From assembly GCF_030679875.1 (NCBI RefSeq), contig NZ_JAUXSP010000021.1, positions 308,122-372,121 of the forward strand: a DNA stretch of 64,000 bases. Direction: 5' to 3'. The stretch is from Phenylobacterium sp. GTDB taxonomy: Bacteria > Pseudomonadota > Alphaproteobacteria > Caulobacterales > Caulobacteraceae. This document shows, piece by piece, positions 48,125-57,325 of the stretch; position 1 is the stretch's first letter, and every line of letters starts with the position of its first letter. A program made the position numbers and the translations under genes. Below the pieces are notes generated by a model. It saw nothing but the letters and a program-made list of their open reading frames with translations. It made no database searches and was not told the DNA's origin.

Positions 48125-50083
48125 ATGGCCAAGTCCCCCCCCGAAAGCCCCGTCGAGCCGTTCAAGCGCGCCCTGGCGAACGCCGCCCGCTCGCTGGCTG
48201 AGTCCCCCGACCTCGAGATCGTCTTTTCTGGCGAAGGTCCCCAGCTACAGGGCAACCGCGCGATCCTGCCCCACCCGCCGCGGGACCTGGGCCCGGAAGA
48301 CGCCGCGCGCATGCGGGGCATCGCCGACCAGATGGCCCTGAGGCTGGCCCACCATGACGCCGCCGCCCACGCCAAGGGCCGACCGCAGTCGGCCGAGGGC
48401 GGACCCATCTATGACGCCATCGAGCAGGCCAGGACCCAGGCCATCGGCGCCAACGCCCTCGGCGGCGTGCGGGAGAACCTGCGCGCGGCCCTGGACCAGA
48501 CGTGGGCGAAGAAGCCGTTCAATCCGATCGAGGCCCAGGCCAATCCGCCCATGGACGAGATCGTCTCGCTGATGGTGCGCGAGCGCCTGACCGGCGAGGC
48601 GCCGCCGCCAGCGGCCCGGCCGCTGGTGGATCTATTCCGCGCCGAGATCGAGGCCAAGGCGGGGCCCGACCTCGACAAGCTGGCCGCCAGCCTCCAGGAC
48701 CAGAAGGCCTTCGGCAAGGTGGCCAAGGCCATCCTGCGCGACCTGTCCATGGGCGATGACCTGTCGGATGCGCCAGAGCAGCCGGACGAGGACGAGGAGG
48801 GCGGCGAGGACGCGGAGTCGGAATCGGCCGAGGACCAGGACGGCGGCGAAGGCGAGGATCAGTCCCCGCAGCAGACCGCCATGGACGACAGCGAGGCGAC
48901 CCATCGCGAAAGCGAAGAGACCGACAGCCAGATGATGTCGGCCGAGGACGACCCCGACGCCGAGGACACCGACGAACAGCCGGATATGGGCGAAGGCGAG
49001 CAGCCCTCCCGTCCCGACCCGCGGGCCGATGCTCGCATCCCCACCTACAAGGTGTTCTCCAGCGCCCATGACGAGATCGTCGCGGCCGAAGAGTTGTGCG
49101 AAGCCGAAGAGCTGGGACGCCTGCGGGCCTATCTGGATCAGCAGCTGGCCAGCCTGTCCACCGTCGTCTCCCGCCTGGCCAACAAGCTGCAACGCAAGCT
49201 GATGGCCCAGCAGAACCGCACCTGGTCCTTCGACCTGGAGGAGGGGATTCTGGACGTCGCCCGGCTGACCCGGGTGATCATTGATCCCACGGCGCCGCTC
49301 TCCTTCAAGGAAGAGAAGGACACCGAGTTCCGCGACACCGTGGTCACCATCCTGATCGACAATTCCGGCTCCATGCGCGGACGCCCGATCATGGTCGCCG
49401 CCGTCTGCGCCGACATCCTGGCCCGCACCCTCGAGCGGTGCGGCGTCAAGACGGAGATCCTGGGCTTCACCACCCGGGCGTGGAAGGGCGGGACAAGCCG
49501 TGAGGACTGGCTGAAGGCCGGCAAGCCGCCCCAGCCTGGCCGGCTGAATGACCTGCGCCACATCGTCTACAAGGCCGCCGACGCTCCCTGGCGCCGGGCG
49601 CGGCGCAATCTCGGCCTGATGATGCGCGAGGGCCTGCTGAAGGAGAATATCGACGGGGAGGCCCTGATGTGGGCGCACCAGCGCCTGATGGGCCGGCCTG
49701 AGCAGCGCCGCATCCTGATGGTGATCTCCGACGGCGCGCCGGTGGACGATTCGACCCTCTCGGTGAACTCCGGCCACTATCTCGAACGCCACCTGCGCGA
49801 GGTCATCGAGGAGATCGAGACCAAGAGCCCCGTGCAGCTGATCGCCATCGGCATCGGCCACGATGTCACCCGCTACTACCGCCGCGCCGTGACCATCGTC
49901 GATGTGGAGCAGCTGGCCGGGGTGATTGTCGATCAGCTGGCCGAGCTGTTCGACGAGGAGATCCGCAAGGCCACCCGCGCCACCTCGACCCTGTTGCAAC
50001 CGCCTCCCAGCACCCAGGGCCCATCGGGTCCAGGCGTCGGCCGAGGTTCGACCTTCAAGGAAGTCCGGAGAGCTCTGGCATGA
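48125..50083 (+). CDS. cobT: CobT, cobaltochelatase subunit
   Basis: The 652-residue partner of CobS in aerobic cobaltochelatase. The N-terminal CobT domain is followed by a very acidic linker (about 215-300, runs of Glu/Asp such as [14 protein letters not shown]) and a C-terminal von Willebrand A domain with the MIDAS motif [10 protein letters not shown] (about residue 410). The ATG at 48125 is preceded by a GTG codon that could also serve; the Shine-Dalgarno is weak for both. The phytase-like gene starts inside its stop (ATGA). Confidence 0.95.
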   Translation: MAKSPPESPVEPFKRALANAARSLAESPDLEIVFSGEGPQLQGNRAILPHPPRDLGPEDAARMRGIADQMALRLAHHDAAAHAKGRPQSAEGGPIYDAIEQARTQAIGANALGGVRENLRAALDQTWAKKPFNPIEAQANPPMDEIVSLMVRERLTGEAPPPAARPLVDLFRAEIEAKAGPDLDKLAASLQDQKAFGKVAKAILRDLSMGDDLSDAPEQPDEDEEGGEDAESESAEDQDGGEGEDQSPQQTAMDDSEATHRESEETDSQMMSAEDDPDAEDTDEQPDMGEGEQPSRPDPRADARIPTYKVFSSAHDEIVAAEELCEAEELGRLRAYLDQQLASLSTVVSRLANKLQRKLMAQQNRTWSFDLEEGILDVARLTRVIIDPTAPLSFKEEKDTEFRDTVVTILIDNSGSMRGRPIMVAAVCADILARTLERCGVKTEILGFTTRAWKGGTSREDWLKAGKPPQPGRLNDLRHIVYKAADAPWRRARRNLGLMMREGLLKENIDGEALMWAHQRLMGRPEQRRILMVISDGAPVDDSTLSVNSGHYLERHLREVIEEIETKSPVQLIAIGIGHDVTRYYRRAVTIVDVEQLAGVIVDQLAELFDEEIRKATRATSTLLQPPPSTQGPSGPGVGRGSTFKEVRRALA

Positions 50084-51042
50084 TCCCCCTGCCCCGTCTT
50101 GGCGTCCTGATCGCCCTGGCGGGGCTCGCCGCCTGCGCCCCCGCCCCCAGCGCCCTGCCCGCCGCGCCGGTGGCCGCCGGGTCCTCGATCGCGGTCCAGA
50201 CAGTCCCTGTCGCCTTGAACCCCGAGGCGCCCGATCAGGCGGCCATCGGCGGCTTCGTCTACGCCGGGGGGCTCCAGCTGTCATCCTCGGACACCTCACG
50301 CTTCCACGGCCTGTCCGACCTGGCGGTGACGGCGCAGGGTCGCCTGACAGCCATCAGCGACGAGGGCGACCTGATCGAGGGTCAGCTGGTCTTCGAAGAT
50401 GATCGTCTGGCGGGGTTCACGGCGGTGACGCTGCAGCCCCTCAGCGGCCTGGACGGACAGCCCCTGCCCAATAAGGCGATGTCAGACGCCGAAGGTCTGG
50501 CGATCCTTGAAAGCGGCGACCGTCTGGTGAGTTTCGAGCGCCAGTCCCGGATCTGGCTCTATCCGGCCGACGGCGGCGCGCCGCGACCTGTCCCTGCGCC
50601 GGAGGCGGACTTCCCGCTCAATGGCGGACTGGAGGCCCTGACCGCCGATCCCGAGCGCGGAGCCGACGCCTATGTGGCCGGCGGTGAGGAGTCGGGTCAG
50701 ACCTGGCTGTGCCGCCTGGCCATGGCCTGCGTCGAGGGGCCCAAGGTCGCCAAGGGCCCGGAGTTCGGCCTCGTGGCCCTGCGCCGCCTGCCCGGAGACC
50801 AGACCGCCTATCTGCTGCGGGCCTGGGACCCCCTGCGGGGCAACCGGATCGTGCTGTCGATCATGGCCCAGGGCGGCGAGGTCGCACGAATGGAGATGGC
50901 CCGGCCGCTGACCGTGGACAATTTCGAAGGCGTGGACTTCGTCCCCAGGCCGGACGGCGGCTACCGCATCTACATCCTGTCAGACGATAACTTCAGCGCC
51001 AGTCAGCGCACGCTTCTGCTGGCCTTCGACTGGACGCCCTGA
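50080..51042 (+). CDS. Esterase-like (phytase-domain) lipoprotein
   Basis: A 320-residue exported protein. Lipobox LAAC ends the signal; the mature part is the beta-propeller-like domain called esterase-like activity of phytase: [81 protein letters not shown]. The physiological reaction is not known. Coupled to cobT by an ATGA overlap, an arrangement common in alphaproteobacteria, and followed by a terminator shared with rpmB. Confidence 0.86.
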   Translation: MIPLPRLGVLIALAGLAACAPAPSALPAAPVAAGSSIAVQTVPVALNPEAPDQAAIGGFVYAGGLQLSSSDTSRFHGLSDLAVTAQGRLTAISDEGDLIEGQLVFEDDRLAGFTAVTLQPLSGLDGQPLPNKAMSDAEGLAILESGDRLVSFERQSRIWLYPADGGAPRPVPAPEADFPLNGGLEALTADPERGADAYVAGGEESGQTWLCRLAMACVEGPKVAKGPEFGLVALRRLPGDQTAYLLRAWDPLRGNRIVLSIMAQGGEVARMEMARPLTVDNFEGVDFVPRPDGGYRIYILSDDNFSASQRTLLLAFDWTP

Positions 51043-51074
51043 GGGCCTCAGGCCGGCGCAAGGCGAACCCACGA

Positions 51075-51104
51075 AAAAGGCCGGCCCCGAAGGACCGGCC
51101 TTTT
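51075..51104. terminator. Bidirectional intrinsic terminator
   Basis: AAAAGGCCGG (51075-51084) pairs perfectly with CCGGCCTTTT (51095-51104). The A-run on one side and T-run on the other serve both the converging phytase-like and rpmB transcripts. Confidence 0.9.
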
Positions 51105-51129
51105 CAACCTCTTCACCAGACTGGCGCCC

Positions 51130-51444
51130 TTAGGCGGCGGTCTTGGCTTCGGCGGTCTTGGTCTCGGCCAGCTTGGCCTTGAGTTGACGCTTGATCTTCA
51201 GCGCGCGCGGCGAGAGTTGCTCGTCACGGGCCTTGACCAGAAAAATGTCCAGACCACCCCGGAAGTCGAGGGTGCGCAGGGCCGCATTGCTGATGCGCAG
51301 TCGGAAGGACTGGCCCAGGGCGTCGGACTGCAGCGTGGCCGGAGACAAGGCCGGCAGGAACCGGCGCTTGGTCTTGATATTCGAGTGACTGACATTGTGC
51401 CCGACCATCGGACCAACGCCAGTGAGTTCGCAACGGCGCGACAT
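51130..51444 (-). CDS. rpmB: Ribosomal protein bL28
   Basis: The large-subunit protein L28, 104 residues, with the family start [20 protein letters not shown] and the core [40 protein letters not shown]. The C-terminal Lys/Ala-rich tail is longer than in enterobacteria, as usual in alphaproteobacteria. The start at 51444 is set by homology. Its own promoter lies 62 bases upstream. Confidence 0.97.
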   Translation of the reverse strand: MSRRCELTGVGPMVGHNVSHSNIKTKRRFLPALSPATLQSDALGQSFRLRISNAALRTLDFRGGLDIFLVKARDEQLSPRALKIKRQLKAKLAETKTAEAKTAA

Positions 51445-51505
51445 GGTGTTCAACCTTCGCGTGGAAACCAAAAAGCGCGGAACCGGTCCGCACAAGAGAG
51501 CGGGC

Positions 51506-51535
51506 GATATAGGCGAAAGCCGCCCATGCCGTCAA
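51506..51535 (-). promoter_or_regulatory. Housekeeping promoter of rpmB
   Basis: On the minus strand TTGACG (51535-51530), a 17-base spacer and CTATATC (51512-51506), close to the Caulobacter sigma73 consensus. The rest of the 286-base gap up to 51730 holds only a small inverted repeat CTACAA-TATC-TTGTAG at 51646-51661. Confidence 0.65.
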
Positions 51536-51730
51536 GGCGCAGCGACAGGTAAGCTGCTGGTGCGTCGCTTTCCCTGGCGGGCGTGTCGCAAGAAGCGCCG
51601 CCAAATGGGCTGGGCCCTTCCGACTTGTGTCCAAAAGCTGCGCAACTACAATATCTTGTAGGGAACAAAGGCTGAATCGGGCGCTGTCGCTGATTCGGTC
51701 ATGGTTTGTTTTGCCCGCGTTCCCGCCCGC

Positions 51731-52690
51731 TCAGGGGGCCGGCGGCAGACCGGTCAGGAAGGTTCGCAGATCCTGGACCGTGCGGTCCGGCAACTGCTCC
51801 ATCGGCACATGGCCCCCGTCAGCATAGGTGATCAGGCGCGATCCTGGAACGCCCTGGGCGAATCCAGCGCCGCGGGCGGCGGGAATCACCTGATCGAGCG
51901 CGCCGACCATCACCAGGGTTGGAGCCGTGATGGCGGCGAAAGTCTCCGGAGTCACCGGATCGGCGCTGCGGCGGCGGGGATCGGTCAGGATCGCCCTGTG
52001 GCCCGGCGCCCGGGCGAGCTCCACATAGCGGTCAATGAGCGCCGGGGTGACGAGGGCCTCGTCGCCATAGGCCTGGCGCAGGCCGCGGCCGGCCAGGGGC
52101 CGCGGATCGAGGTTGCGCAGCACCATTCGCCCGGCGGGGTTCTCCAGCAGTTTGAACACCAGGGGACGGCTGTCGCCCTCACCTTCTGTCGCCTCCGGCC
52201 AGCCGGCGGCGTTGACCAGGACGAGGCCTCGCACCTTTTGCGGATGGGCCAGGGCATAGCGCCAGGCGACCCCGCCGCCCATGGAGTTGCCCGCCAGAAC
52301 GAAGGGCGGGAGGCCAAGCCGCGTGGCGACCGCGTCGACCACCGCCACCTGGCCCTCCGGGCTCGACTGATAGCCATCCGGCGCGCGGGTCAGACCGTGG
52401 CCGGGCAGGTCCAGGCTGACCAGCCGATAATCCCCTTCCAGCCTCTCCACCCAGGGCTCCCAGGCGTGCAGCGAGGCGGCGAAGCCATGGACCATCACCA
52501 GGGTGATCTCCGCCTCGGGGTTCCCCTCGTCGCGGTAATGAACCCGAAGGTCCCCAGGCAGGTCCATGTAGCGCGAGGCCTCGCTCCCATAGCGAGCCTC
52601 AAGTTCGGCATAGGGGATGTCGCCGGCCACACAGGCCGAGAGACAGAGCCCAGCCAGCCCAAGCATCACAACGCGCATGGATCGCAACAC
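51731..52690 (-). CDS. Alpha/beta hydrolase lipoprotein
   Basis: A hydrolase of about 319 residues. Lipobox LSAC follows a short signal, then VMVHGFAASLHAWEPWVERL (oxyanion region), SLDLPGHGLTRAP, nucleophile elbow LAGNSMGGGVAWRYAL, acid in VGALDQVIP and His in ADGGHVPMEQLP. It probably hydrolyses an ester; substrate unknown. The GTG at 52690 with an upstream GGGGGCGGG is my choice; ATG 52678 or TTG 52711 are possible and all retain the signal. Confidence 0.86.
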   Translation of the reverse strand: MLRSMRVVMLGLAGLCLSACVAGDIPYAELEARYGSEASRYMDLPGDLRVHYRDEGNPEAEITLVMVHGFAASLHAWEPWVERLEGDYRLVSLDLPGHGLTRAPDGYQSSPEGQVAVVDAVATRLGLPPFVLAGNSMGGGVAWRYALAHPQKVRGLVLVNAAGWPEATEGEGDSRPLVFKLLENPAGRMVLRNLDPRPLAGRGLRQAYGDEALVTPALIDRYVELARAPGHRAILTDPRRRSADPVTPETFAAITAPTLVMVGALDQVIPAARGAGFAQGVPGSRLITYADGGHVPMEQLPDRTVQDLRTFLTGLPPAP

Positions 52691-52789
52691 AGTCCCGCCC
52701 CCTCGTTTCAACGCCCATGGGCGCCAGCCCGCAGACCGTCCGGCAAGACCCGTGTTCGGTCAATCATGCCTCAGGGGAAGTCCGCGACG

Positions 52790-54508
52790 TCAGCGTCGTC
52801 GAGGCGCGCCAGACTCGCCAGGGTCGCCGGGGGAACGGAAGGCTTCGATGGCGGCGATGCCGTGCGATGCGGCGTCAGCAAAGGGCGTCAGGACCAGGTC
52901 TGCACCGGCCGTCAGCAGCAGGTCGACCTCTTCAGGGCGGTTGGACGTCAGGGCGACCTGCCCTTCGAAGCCTCGCTCCCGCAGATGCTGCATCAGGACG
53001 ATGCGCCCGTCGGCATGATTCACCCCGTCAGCCTCGATCCGCACCGTGGCGACGACCCAGTTCACCCCCGAGAGCGGCAGGCCGCCCAGGAATTCCGGAT
53101 CGGAGAGATCACCGAACACGCCATCATAGCCGTCGTCACGCCAGGCGCGGACCGAAGCAGGGCTGATATCCACACCCAGAACCTCATAGCCAGCCTCGGC
53201 CAGGCCCCGCCCCAGGGCGCCTCCGTAGCGCCCAAGCCCGAACAGGACCACGTCATAGCCGCCGCCCGCCTCCTCCGTCTCCGCCTGGGCATGCCGCGGA
53301 TCGGGTCGCCGCATCCGCCCTACCAGGGCCAGAGCCGGCTCGCAGATCCGGTAGAGCTGATGGGAGTAGGTGATCATATAGGTCGAGGCGGCGATCGTGA
53401 TCAGCCCGACAAGGGTCACCAGCGCCAGGGCGTCATTGGTCACATGGCCGATCGTCACACCCATGGCCATGAAGATCAGGGAGAACTCGCTGATCTGGGC
53501 CACCGTCAGCCCTGCGAGGAAGCCCGTACGCTGGTGGTAGCCCAGCACCGCCATGATCAGGATTACGATCAGGGGATTGCCGATCAGCACGAAGAGCGAC
53601 AGGACCACGGCGCCGAAACCGTTCGCGCCAAGCCCGCCGAGATCCAGGCTCGACCCCAGGGCGATAAAGAAGAACAGCAGCAGGAAGTCTCGCAGAGGCG
53701 CCAGCCTGGCCGAAATCGAGTCCCGGAACGGGGTCGAGGCCAGGGCCACGCCGGCCAGCAGTCCGCCCAGCTCCTTGCCAAATCCCAGCCCTTCTCCGAG
53801 CGCCGCGAAGGCCGCCGCCAGGGCGATGGCGAATCCGATCAGCAACTCGGGCGACCGCGCCAGCCGCTCGGTGAGGCGGTCGGCCAGGAACCGCGCAAAC
53901 AGGATGACGAGGCCCAGCATGGCCGCGCCTGCAGCGAAGACCCTCAATACATCGGCGGCGCTGGCGTCCTCCGCCGCCCCAACCCCGACGGCTGAGAGCA
54001 CGATCATCGCCAGGACGACGACGATGTCCTGGACGATCAGGAAGCCCAGGGCGATCCGTCCGTGCAGGGTCTCCAGCTCGCGTTTGTCCGACAGCAGTTT
54101 GACGATGATGATCGTGCTGGAGAAGGTCAGCGCCACGGCCACATAGAGGCTGGTCGTGACGTCCAGTCCCAGGCCGAGGCCAATCAGAAATCCGAAGCCC
54201 GAGGTGAACAACACCTGGCCGAGCCCGGTCGCCAGCGCCACCGGACCCAGGTTTCGCACCAGCTTCACGTCGAGCTTGATGCCCACCAGAAAGAGCAGCA
54301 CAGCGATGCCGAGTTCGGCCAGCAGGTCGATTGCTTCCGAAGAGCGGGCCACGTCCAGCACCGAGGGCCCGGCGATGATGCCCACGGCGATGAAGCTGAC
54401 GATCAAAGGCTGCCGCAGAAGAAGGCCCACTGAGCCAACCCCGGCGGCCAGGACGAGGAGGGCGGCGACCTCATTGAACACCGAGGCCGCGATCCACTCG
54501 TTCAGCAT
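52790..54508 (-). CDS. CPA2-family cation:proton antiporter with TrkA-N domain (Kef-type)
   Basis: A 572-residue membrane protein: about 12 hydrophobic segments in a Na+/H+-exchanger domain (residues 1-390; ELGIAVLLFLVGIKLDVKLVR, GFLIVQDIVVVLAMIVL, ALGSSLDLGGL) and a C-terminal Rossmann-type TrkA-N domain (about 410-530; VLFGLGRYGGALGRGLAEAG, LTSNRPEEVDLLLTAGAD). Likely a K+/H+ antiporter gated by nucleotide. No KefF-like partner or KefC glutathione site is evident. Divergent from the UspA gene. Confidence 0.9.
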   Translation of the reverse strand: MLNEWIAASVFNEVAALLVLAAGVGSVGLLLRQPLIVSFIAVGIIAGPSVLDVARSSEAIDLLAELGIAVLLFLVGIKLDVKLVRNLGPVALATGLGQVLFTSGFGFLIGLGLGLDVTTSLYVAVALTFSSTIIIVKLLSDKRELETLHGRIALGFLIVQDIVVVLAMIVLSAVGVGAAEDASAADVLRVFAAGAAMLGLVILFARFLADRLTERLARSPELLIGFAIALAAAFAALGEGLGFGKELGGLLAGVALASTPFRDSISARLAPLRDFLLLFFFIALGSSLDLGGLGANGFGAVVLSLFVLIGNPLIVILIMAVLGYHQRTGFLAGLTVAQISEFSLIFMAMGVTIGHVTNDALALVTLVGLITIAASTYMITYSHQLYRICEPALALVGRMRRPDPRHAQAETEEAGGGYDVVLFGLGRYGGALGRGLAEAGYEVLGVDISPASVRAWRDDGYDGVFGDLSDPEFLGGLPLSGVNWVVATVRIEADGVNHADGRIVLMQHLRERGFEGQVALTSNRPEEVDLLLTAGADLVLTPFADAASHGIAAIEAFRSPGDPGESGAPRRR

Positions 54509-54685
54509 TCAGCCTCTCCAGAAACAGAACCTCGGGCGGCGGCGCACCGCTCCAAACCAAGCCATGACCCCAAAAAAAGTCGTGCGGCGCGGGACCTGGC
54601 AAGCCTGAGCATGGCAATGTCCCTCTTCAATGCCGGTCCGCTGGCTGAGTTAAGTGACGTTTCTGTGTTCCTGGAGCTCTCGCGC

Positions 54686-55543
54686 ATGCGCCGCATCCTG
54701 GTCGCCACCGACTTCTCCGCCCGCGCCGACCGGGCGATCCGCCGGGGGGCGCTGATGGCCCGGCAGTTCGACTGCGACCTCGTCGTGGCCCACGTGGTGG
54801 ACGATGATCAGGCCGAAAGCCTGATCCAGGTCGAGCGCCGCGAAGCTCAGAATTTGCTCGAGAAACTGTCCCTTGGTCTGAGGAAGTCTGATGGCCTGCG
54901 CTGCGAAGCCGAGCTCGCCCTTGGGGAGCCGTTCGAACAGATCCCGGCTCTCGCCCAGACTCTGGAAGCAGACCTGATCATTCTGGGCCCCTATCGCCGC
55001 GACCGGCTAAAGAACATCTTTGTCGGCGCGACGGCCGAGCGGATCATCAGGTCGAGCGCCACGCCGGTGCTGATGGCCAACGGTCTGCCTGCCGCGCCCT
55101 ATGAGCGGGTCTTGCTGGCCACGGACTTTTCACAGAACGCCGAGAGGGCCATTTCGACGACCATGTCGCTCGGCCTGCTTGGGGGCGCGCAGGTCTCTGC
55201 GATCCATGCCTACCTCGCTGCGGCCGACAGCCTGATGGCCCGCACGGCGGCCAATGCCGACCACCGCAAGGACTATCTTCTGAAAGAGGCGGCCACAGCC
55301 CTGGCGAAACTCAAGGAACTGGCGGCAGCCACCGGCCTGGATCTCACTGATCTGCTCGTTGAGCACATTGAGCTTTCGGCGGCCGAGACGATCCGAGGCG
55401 CGGCGTCCAGGATCAGGGCCGAACTCATTGTCGTGGGCGCGCAGGGGCGTACAGCGCTCTCCCAGGCCTGGCTTGGCAGTGTATCTCAGGATCTGCTTCG
55501 CTTCGCCGAGGTGGACATTCTGGTCATCCCGACTCCCCGCTGA
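54686..55543 (+). CDS. Tandem universal stress protein (two UspA domains)
   Basis: A 285-residue protein with two UspA domains. Domain 1: MRRILVATDFSARADRAIRR, ADLIILGPYRRDRLKNIFVG. Domain 2: ERVLLATDFSQNAERAISTT, AELIVVGAQGRTALSQAWLG. Both end with the VxPVLx/ILVIP strand. G-x2-G-x9-G ATP-binding spacing is partly kept. The ATG at 54686 fits the family start (GGAG 9 bases upstream); the ATG at 54611 would add 25 unrelated residues. Role: stress survival, details unknown. Confidence 0.88.
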   Translation: MRRILVATDFSARADRAIRRGALMARQFDCDLVVAHVVDDDQAESLIQVERREAQNLLEKLSLGLRKSDGLRCEAELALGEPFEQIPALAQTLEADLIILGPYRRDRLKNIFVGATAERIIRSSATPVLMANGLPAAPYERVLLATDFSQNAERAISTTMSLGLLGGAQVSAIHAYLAAADSLMARTAANADHRKDYLLKEAATALAKLKELAAATGLDLTDLLVEHIELSAAETIRGAASRIRAELIVVGAQGRTALSQAWLGSVSQDLLRFAEVDILVIPTPR

Positions 55544-55572
55544 GCCGCGCAGCGATCAGGTCAATCCCGTCC

Positions 55573-56331
55573 CTAGGTCATCCTGTCAGCGGCGTCGGCG
55601 GCGACGAGGACGAAGCTGACATTGTCCGGGGCGCCGCGCTCAAGGGCTACGGCCAGCAGGGCCTCGGCGGCGGCGTCGAGGTCGGGCCGATTGATGAAGT
55701 CCATCAGTTCGTCATCTTCCACGCAGGCGGTCAGACCATCGGAACATAGAAGGAAGACGTCCCCGGGCAGGATCGGCGCGAAACGGCGGTCCAGATCGAT
55801 TTCGGCGGCGGCCCCCACGGCGCGGGTGATGATATGGGCTTCGGGATGGCGGCGGCGCTCGGCCGCATCGATCCGCCCATCGTCGATGAGGCTTTGAACC
55901 AGGCTGTGGTCACGGGTGATTGGGGTCACAGCGCCCCCGCGCAACAGGTAGGCGCGGCTGTCCCCAGCCCAGACGCAGGCGAAATGCCGCTCGTGGGCCA
56001 GCAGCGCCACCACGGTCGCGCCGCTCGGGGCTGCGCCTGGTCCCTCTGAGGCCTGCGTGAAAAGCTCAGCGTTCACCGCCGACACCGCCCGCACCAGGTC
56101 GTTCAGCCGGCCATAGCCGGAATCAGTGGCGTCCAGGGCGCCCAGGGCCTCGACCACCCGACTGGCGGCGACATCTCCCGAGCGGTGACCGCCCATGCCG
56201 TCGGCCACAGCCCAGAGGCCCACCTCGGGCCGATCCAGTAGCCGGTCTTCATTGAGACCGCGCCGCAGACCGGCATGGCTGCGCGCCGCCGAGCGAAATC
56301 TGAGCCGGTCAAGATTGGGGGGCGCATTCAT
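55573..56331 (-). CDS. PP2C-type Ser/Thr protein phosphatase
   Basis: A 252-residue Stp1/PppA-like phosphatase. Metal-binding motifs: NEDRLLDRPE, AVADGMGGHRSGD, CVWAGDSRAYLLRGG, LLCSDGLTACVEDDEL, RGAPDNVSFVLV. Complete for catalysis. It presumably reverses phosphorylation by the kinase encoded upstream in the same minus-strand row (kinase, FHA, phosphatase), from which it is separated by 4 bases. In type VI secretion clusters the equivalent is PppA. Confidence 0.93.
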   Translation of the reverse strand: MNAPPNLDRLRFRSAARSHAGLRRGLNEDRLLDRPEVGLWAVADGMGGHRSGDVAASRVVEALGALDATDSGYGRLNDLVRAVSAVNAELFTQASEGPGAAPSGATVVALLAHERHFACVWAGDSRAYLLRGGAVTPITRDHSLVQSLIDDGRIDAAERRRHPEAHIITRAVGAAAEIDLDRRFAPILPGDVFLLCSDGLTACVEDDELMDFINRPDLDAAAEALLAVALERGAPDNVSFVLVAADAADRMT

Positions 56332-56335
56332 CGCC

Positions 56336-57322
56336 TCAGGCGTCCGACTGGCCGGCCGCCAGACGATAGGCCTCTACGAAGGCGTGGCGCAGCGGGCCGC
56401 CGGCCGGGTCTTCGGCCGCGGTCAGGGCGGCGTGGCGCTGGTTGAGGATTTCCCATCGCAAGGCCTGCTGGCTCTTTAGCAGGCTCCCTTGGCGGCGGGC
56501 CTCGGCGTCGATGACGTCCGGCGACAGGGTCTGGACCGCAAGATTGGCCGCCGCGCTGGCGCCCTGAGCCATGGCCGACATGTGCCGCCCCAAGTCCTCG
56601 AACGAGGCGCGAACCGCCTCGGCGTCAGACAGGAAACCCGCTGGCGCGCCGCACAGCAGATCCTGGGCCAGCCTGCGGGTCGGGGTCCACTTGAAGGGAT
56701 TATTGGCCTGGGCGCCGAGAGTCGTGCGGTCGAGCCGGGCCTCGCCCTTCATGCGGGCGCGGTCGGCCATGAGGGTGGCGAGCCCCAGCACCGTCTGCTG
56801 GTAGATCACCCCGATACGGGTCATGAGCTCGTGAGGTTCCTGGCCCGACAGGGCCGAGGCGTCCAGGCCAGCGCCCTCGCAGAAGGCCTCGATCAGCGAG
56901 CCGTCCCGGTGCGGCCTGGGGGCGGGCTGGGCGTCTGACCAGTCGTGGGGCAAGGGCGTGGGGCTTAGATCCTGGGCGCCGTGCAAGGTCGTCGCATCGG
57001 CGGCCGCGCCCTGCGGTTGATCGACCAGAATGCTGAGATCCCCAAGCCTGACGCTCTGGCGCGGATGGAGTTCCACCGCCTCACGGGCCGGCGCACGGGC
57101 CCCGCCCGCGAGAAAGGTGCCATTGGTGCTGCTGTCGATGAGGAACAGGCGCCCCTCTTCGACCGCCAGGGTGCAATGGATGCGCGAAAGCACCCCCTGC
57201 GGGTCGTCCAGGGACCAGTCGGCGGCGGGATCGCGACCGACCGTCGTCCGGCCCTCGGCGATCAGGCGAGCCTCAATCTGCTCAAACGGCCGGTCGTGGT
57301 GGAAGAGGCGACAGATGAACAT
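56336..57322 (-). CDS. FHA-domain protein with TagH/Fha-like C-terminal region
   Basis: A 328-residue protein. N-terminal FHA domain (about 20-95; GRTTVGRDPAADWSLDDPQG, LSRIHCTLAVEEGRLFLIDS, NGTFLAGG) binds phosphothreonine. A Pro-rich linker leads to a helical C-terminal part (about 145-325; IGVIYQQTVLGLATLMADRA, NPFKWTPTRRLAQDLLCG) that resembles the C-terminus of type VI secretion FHA proteins (TagH/Fha1). No T6SS structural gene is present here. Probably the phosphorylation-dependent adaptor of the neighbouring kinase. Confidence 0.85.
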   Translation of the reverse strand: MFICRLFHHDRPFEQIEARLIAEGRTTVGRDPAADWSLDDPQGVLSRIHCTLAVEEGRLFLIDSSTNGTFLAGGARAPAREAVELHPRQSVRLGDLSILVDQPQGAAADATTLHGAQDLSPTPLPHDWSDAQPAPRPHRDGSLIEAFCEGAGLDASALSGQEPHELMTRIGVIYQQTVLGLATLMADRARMKGEARLDRTTLGAQANNPFKWTPTRRLAQDLLCGAPAGFLSDAEAVRASFEDLGRHMSAMAQGASAAANLAVQTLSPDVIDAEARRQGSLLKSQQALRWEILNQRHAALTAAEDPAGGPLRHAFVEAYRLAAGQSDA

Positions 57323-57325
57323 GGC

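Noticed and set aside
48632..50299. A 555-codon minus-strand frame opposite cobT
   Set aside because: Antisense shadow of a gene with full CobT motifs; no recognisable domain.
51445..51730. An RNA gene or riboswitch in the rpmB leader gap
   Set aside because: Only a promoter and a 6-base inverted repeat are visible; no cloverleaf or known leader motif was found.
51701..53995. A 764-codon plus-strand open frame opposite the hydrolase and Kef-type genes
   Set aside because: It runs antisense to two genes with clear motifs, spans their junction, and has Gly/Arg/His/Gln-rich composition typical of antisense frames in GC-rich DNA.
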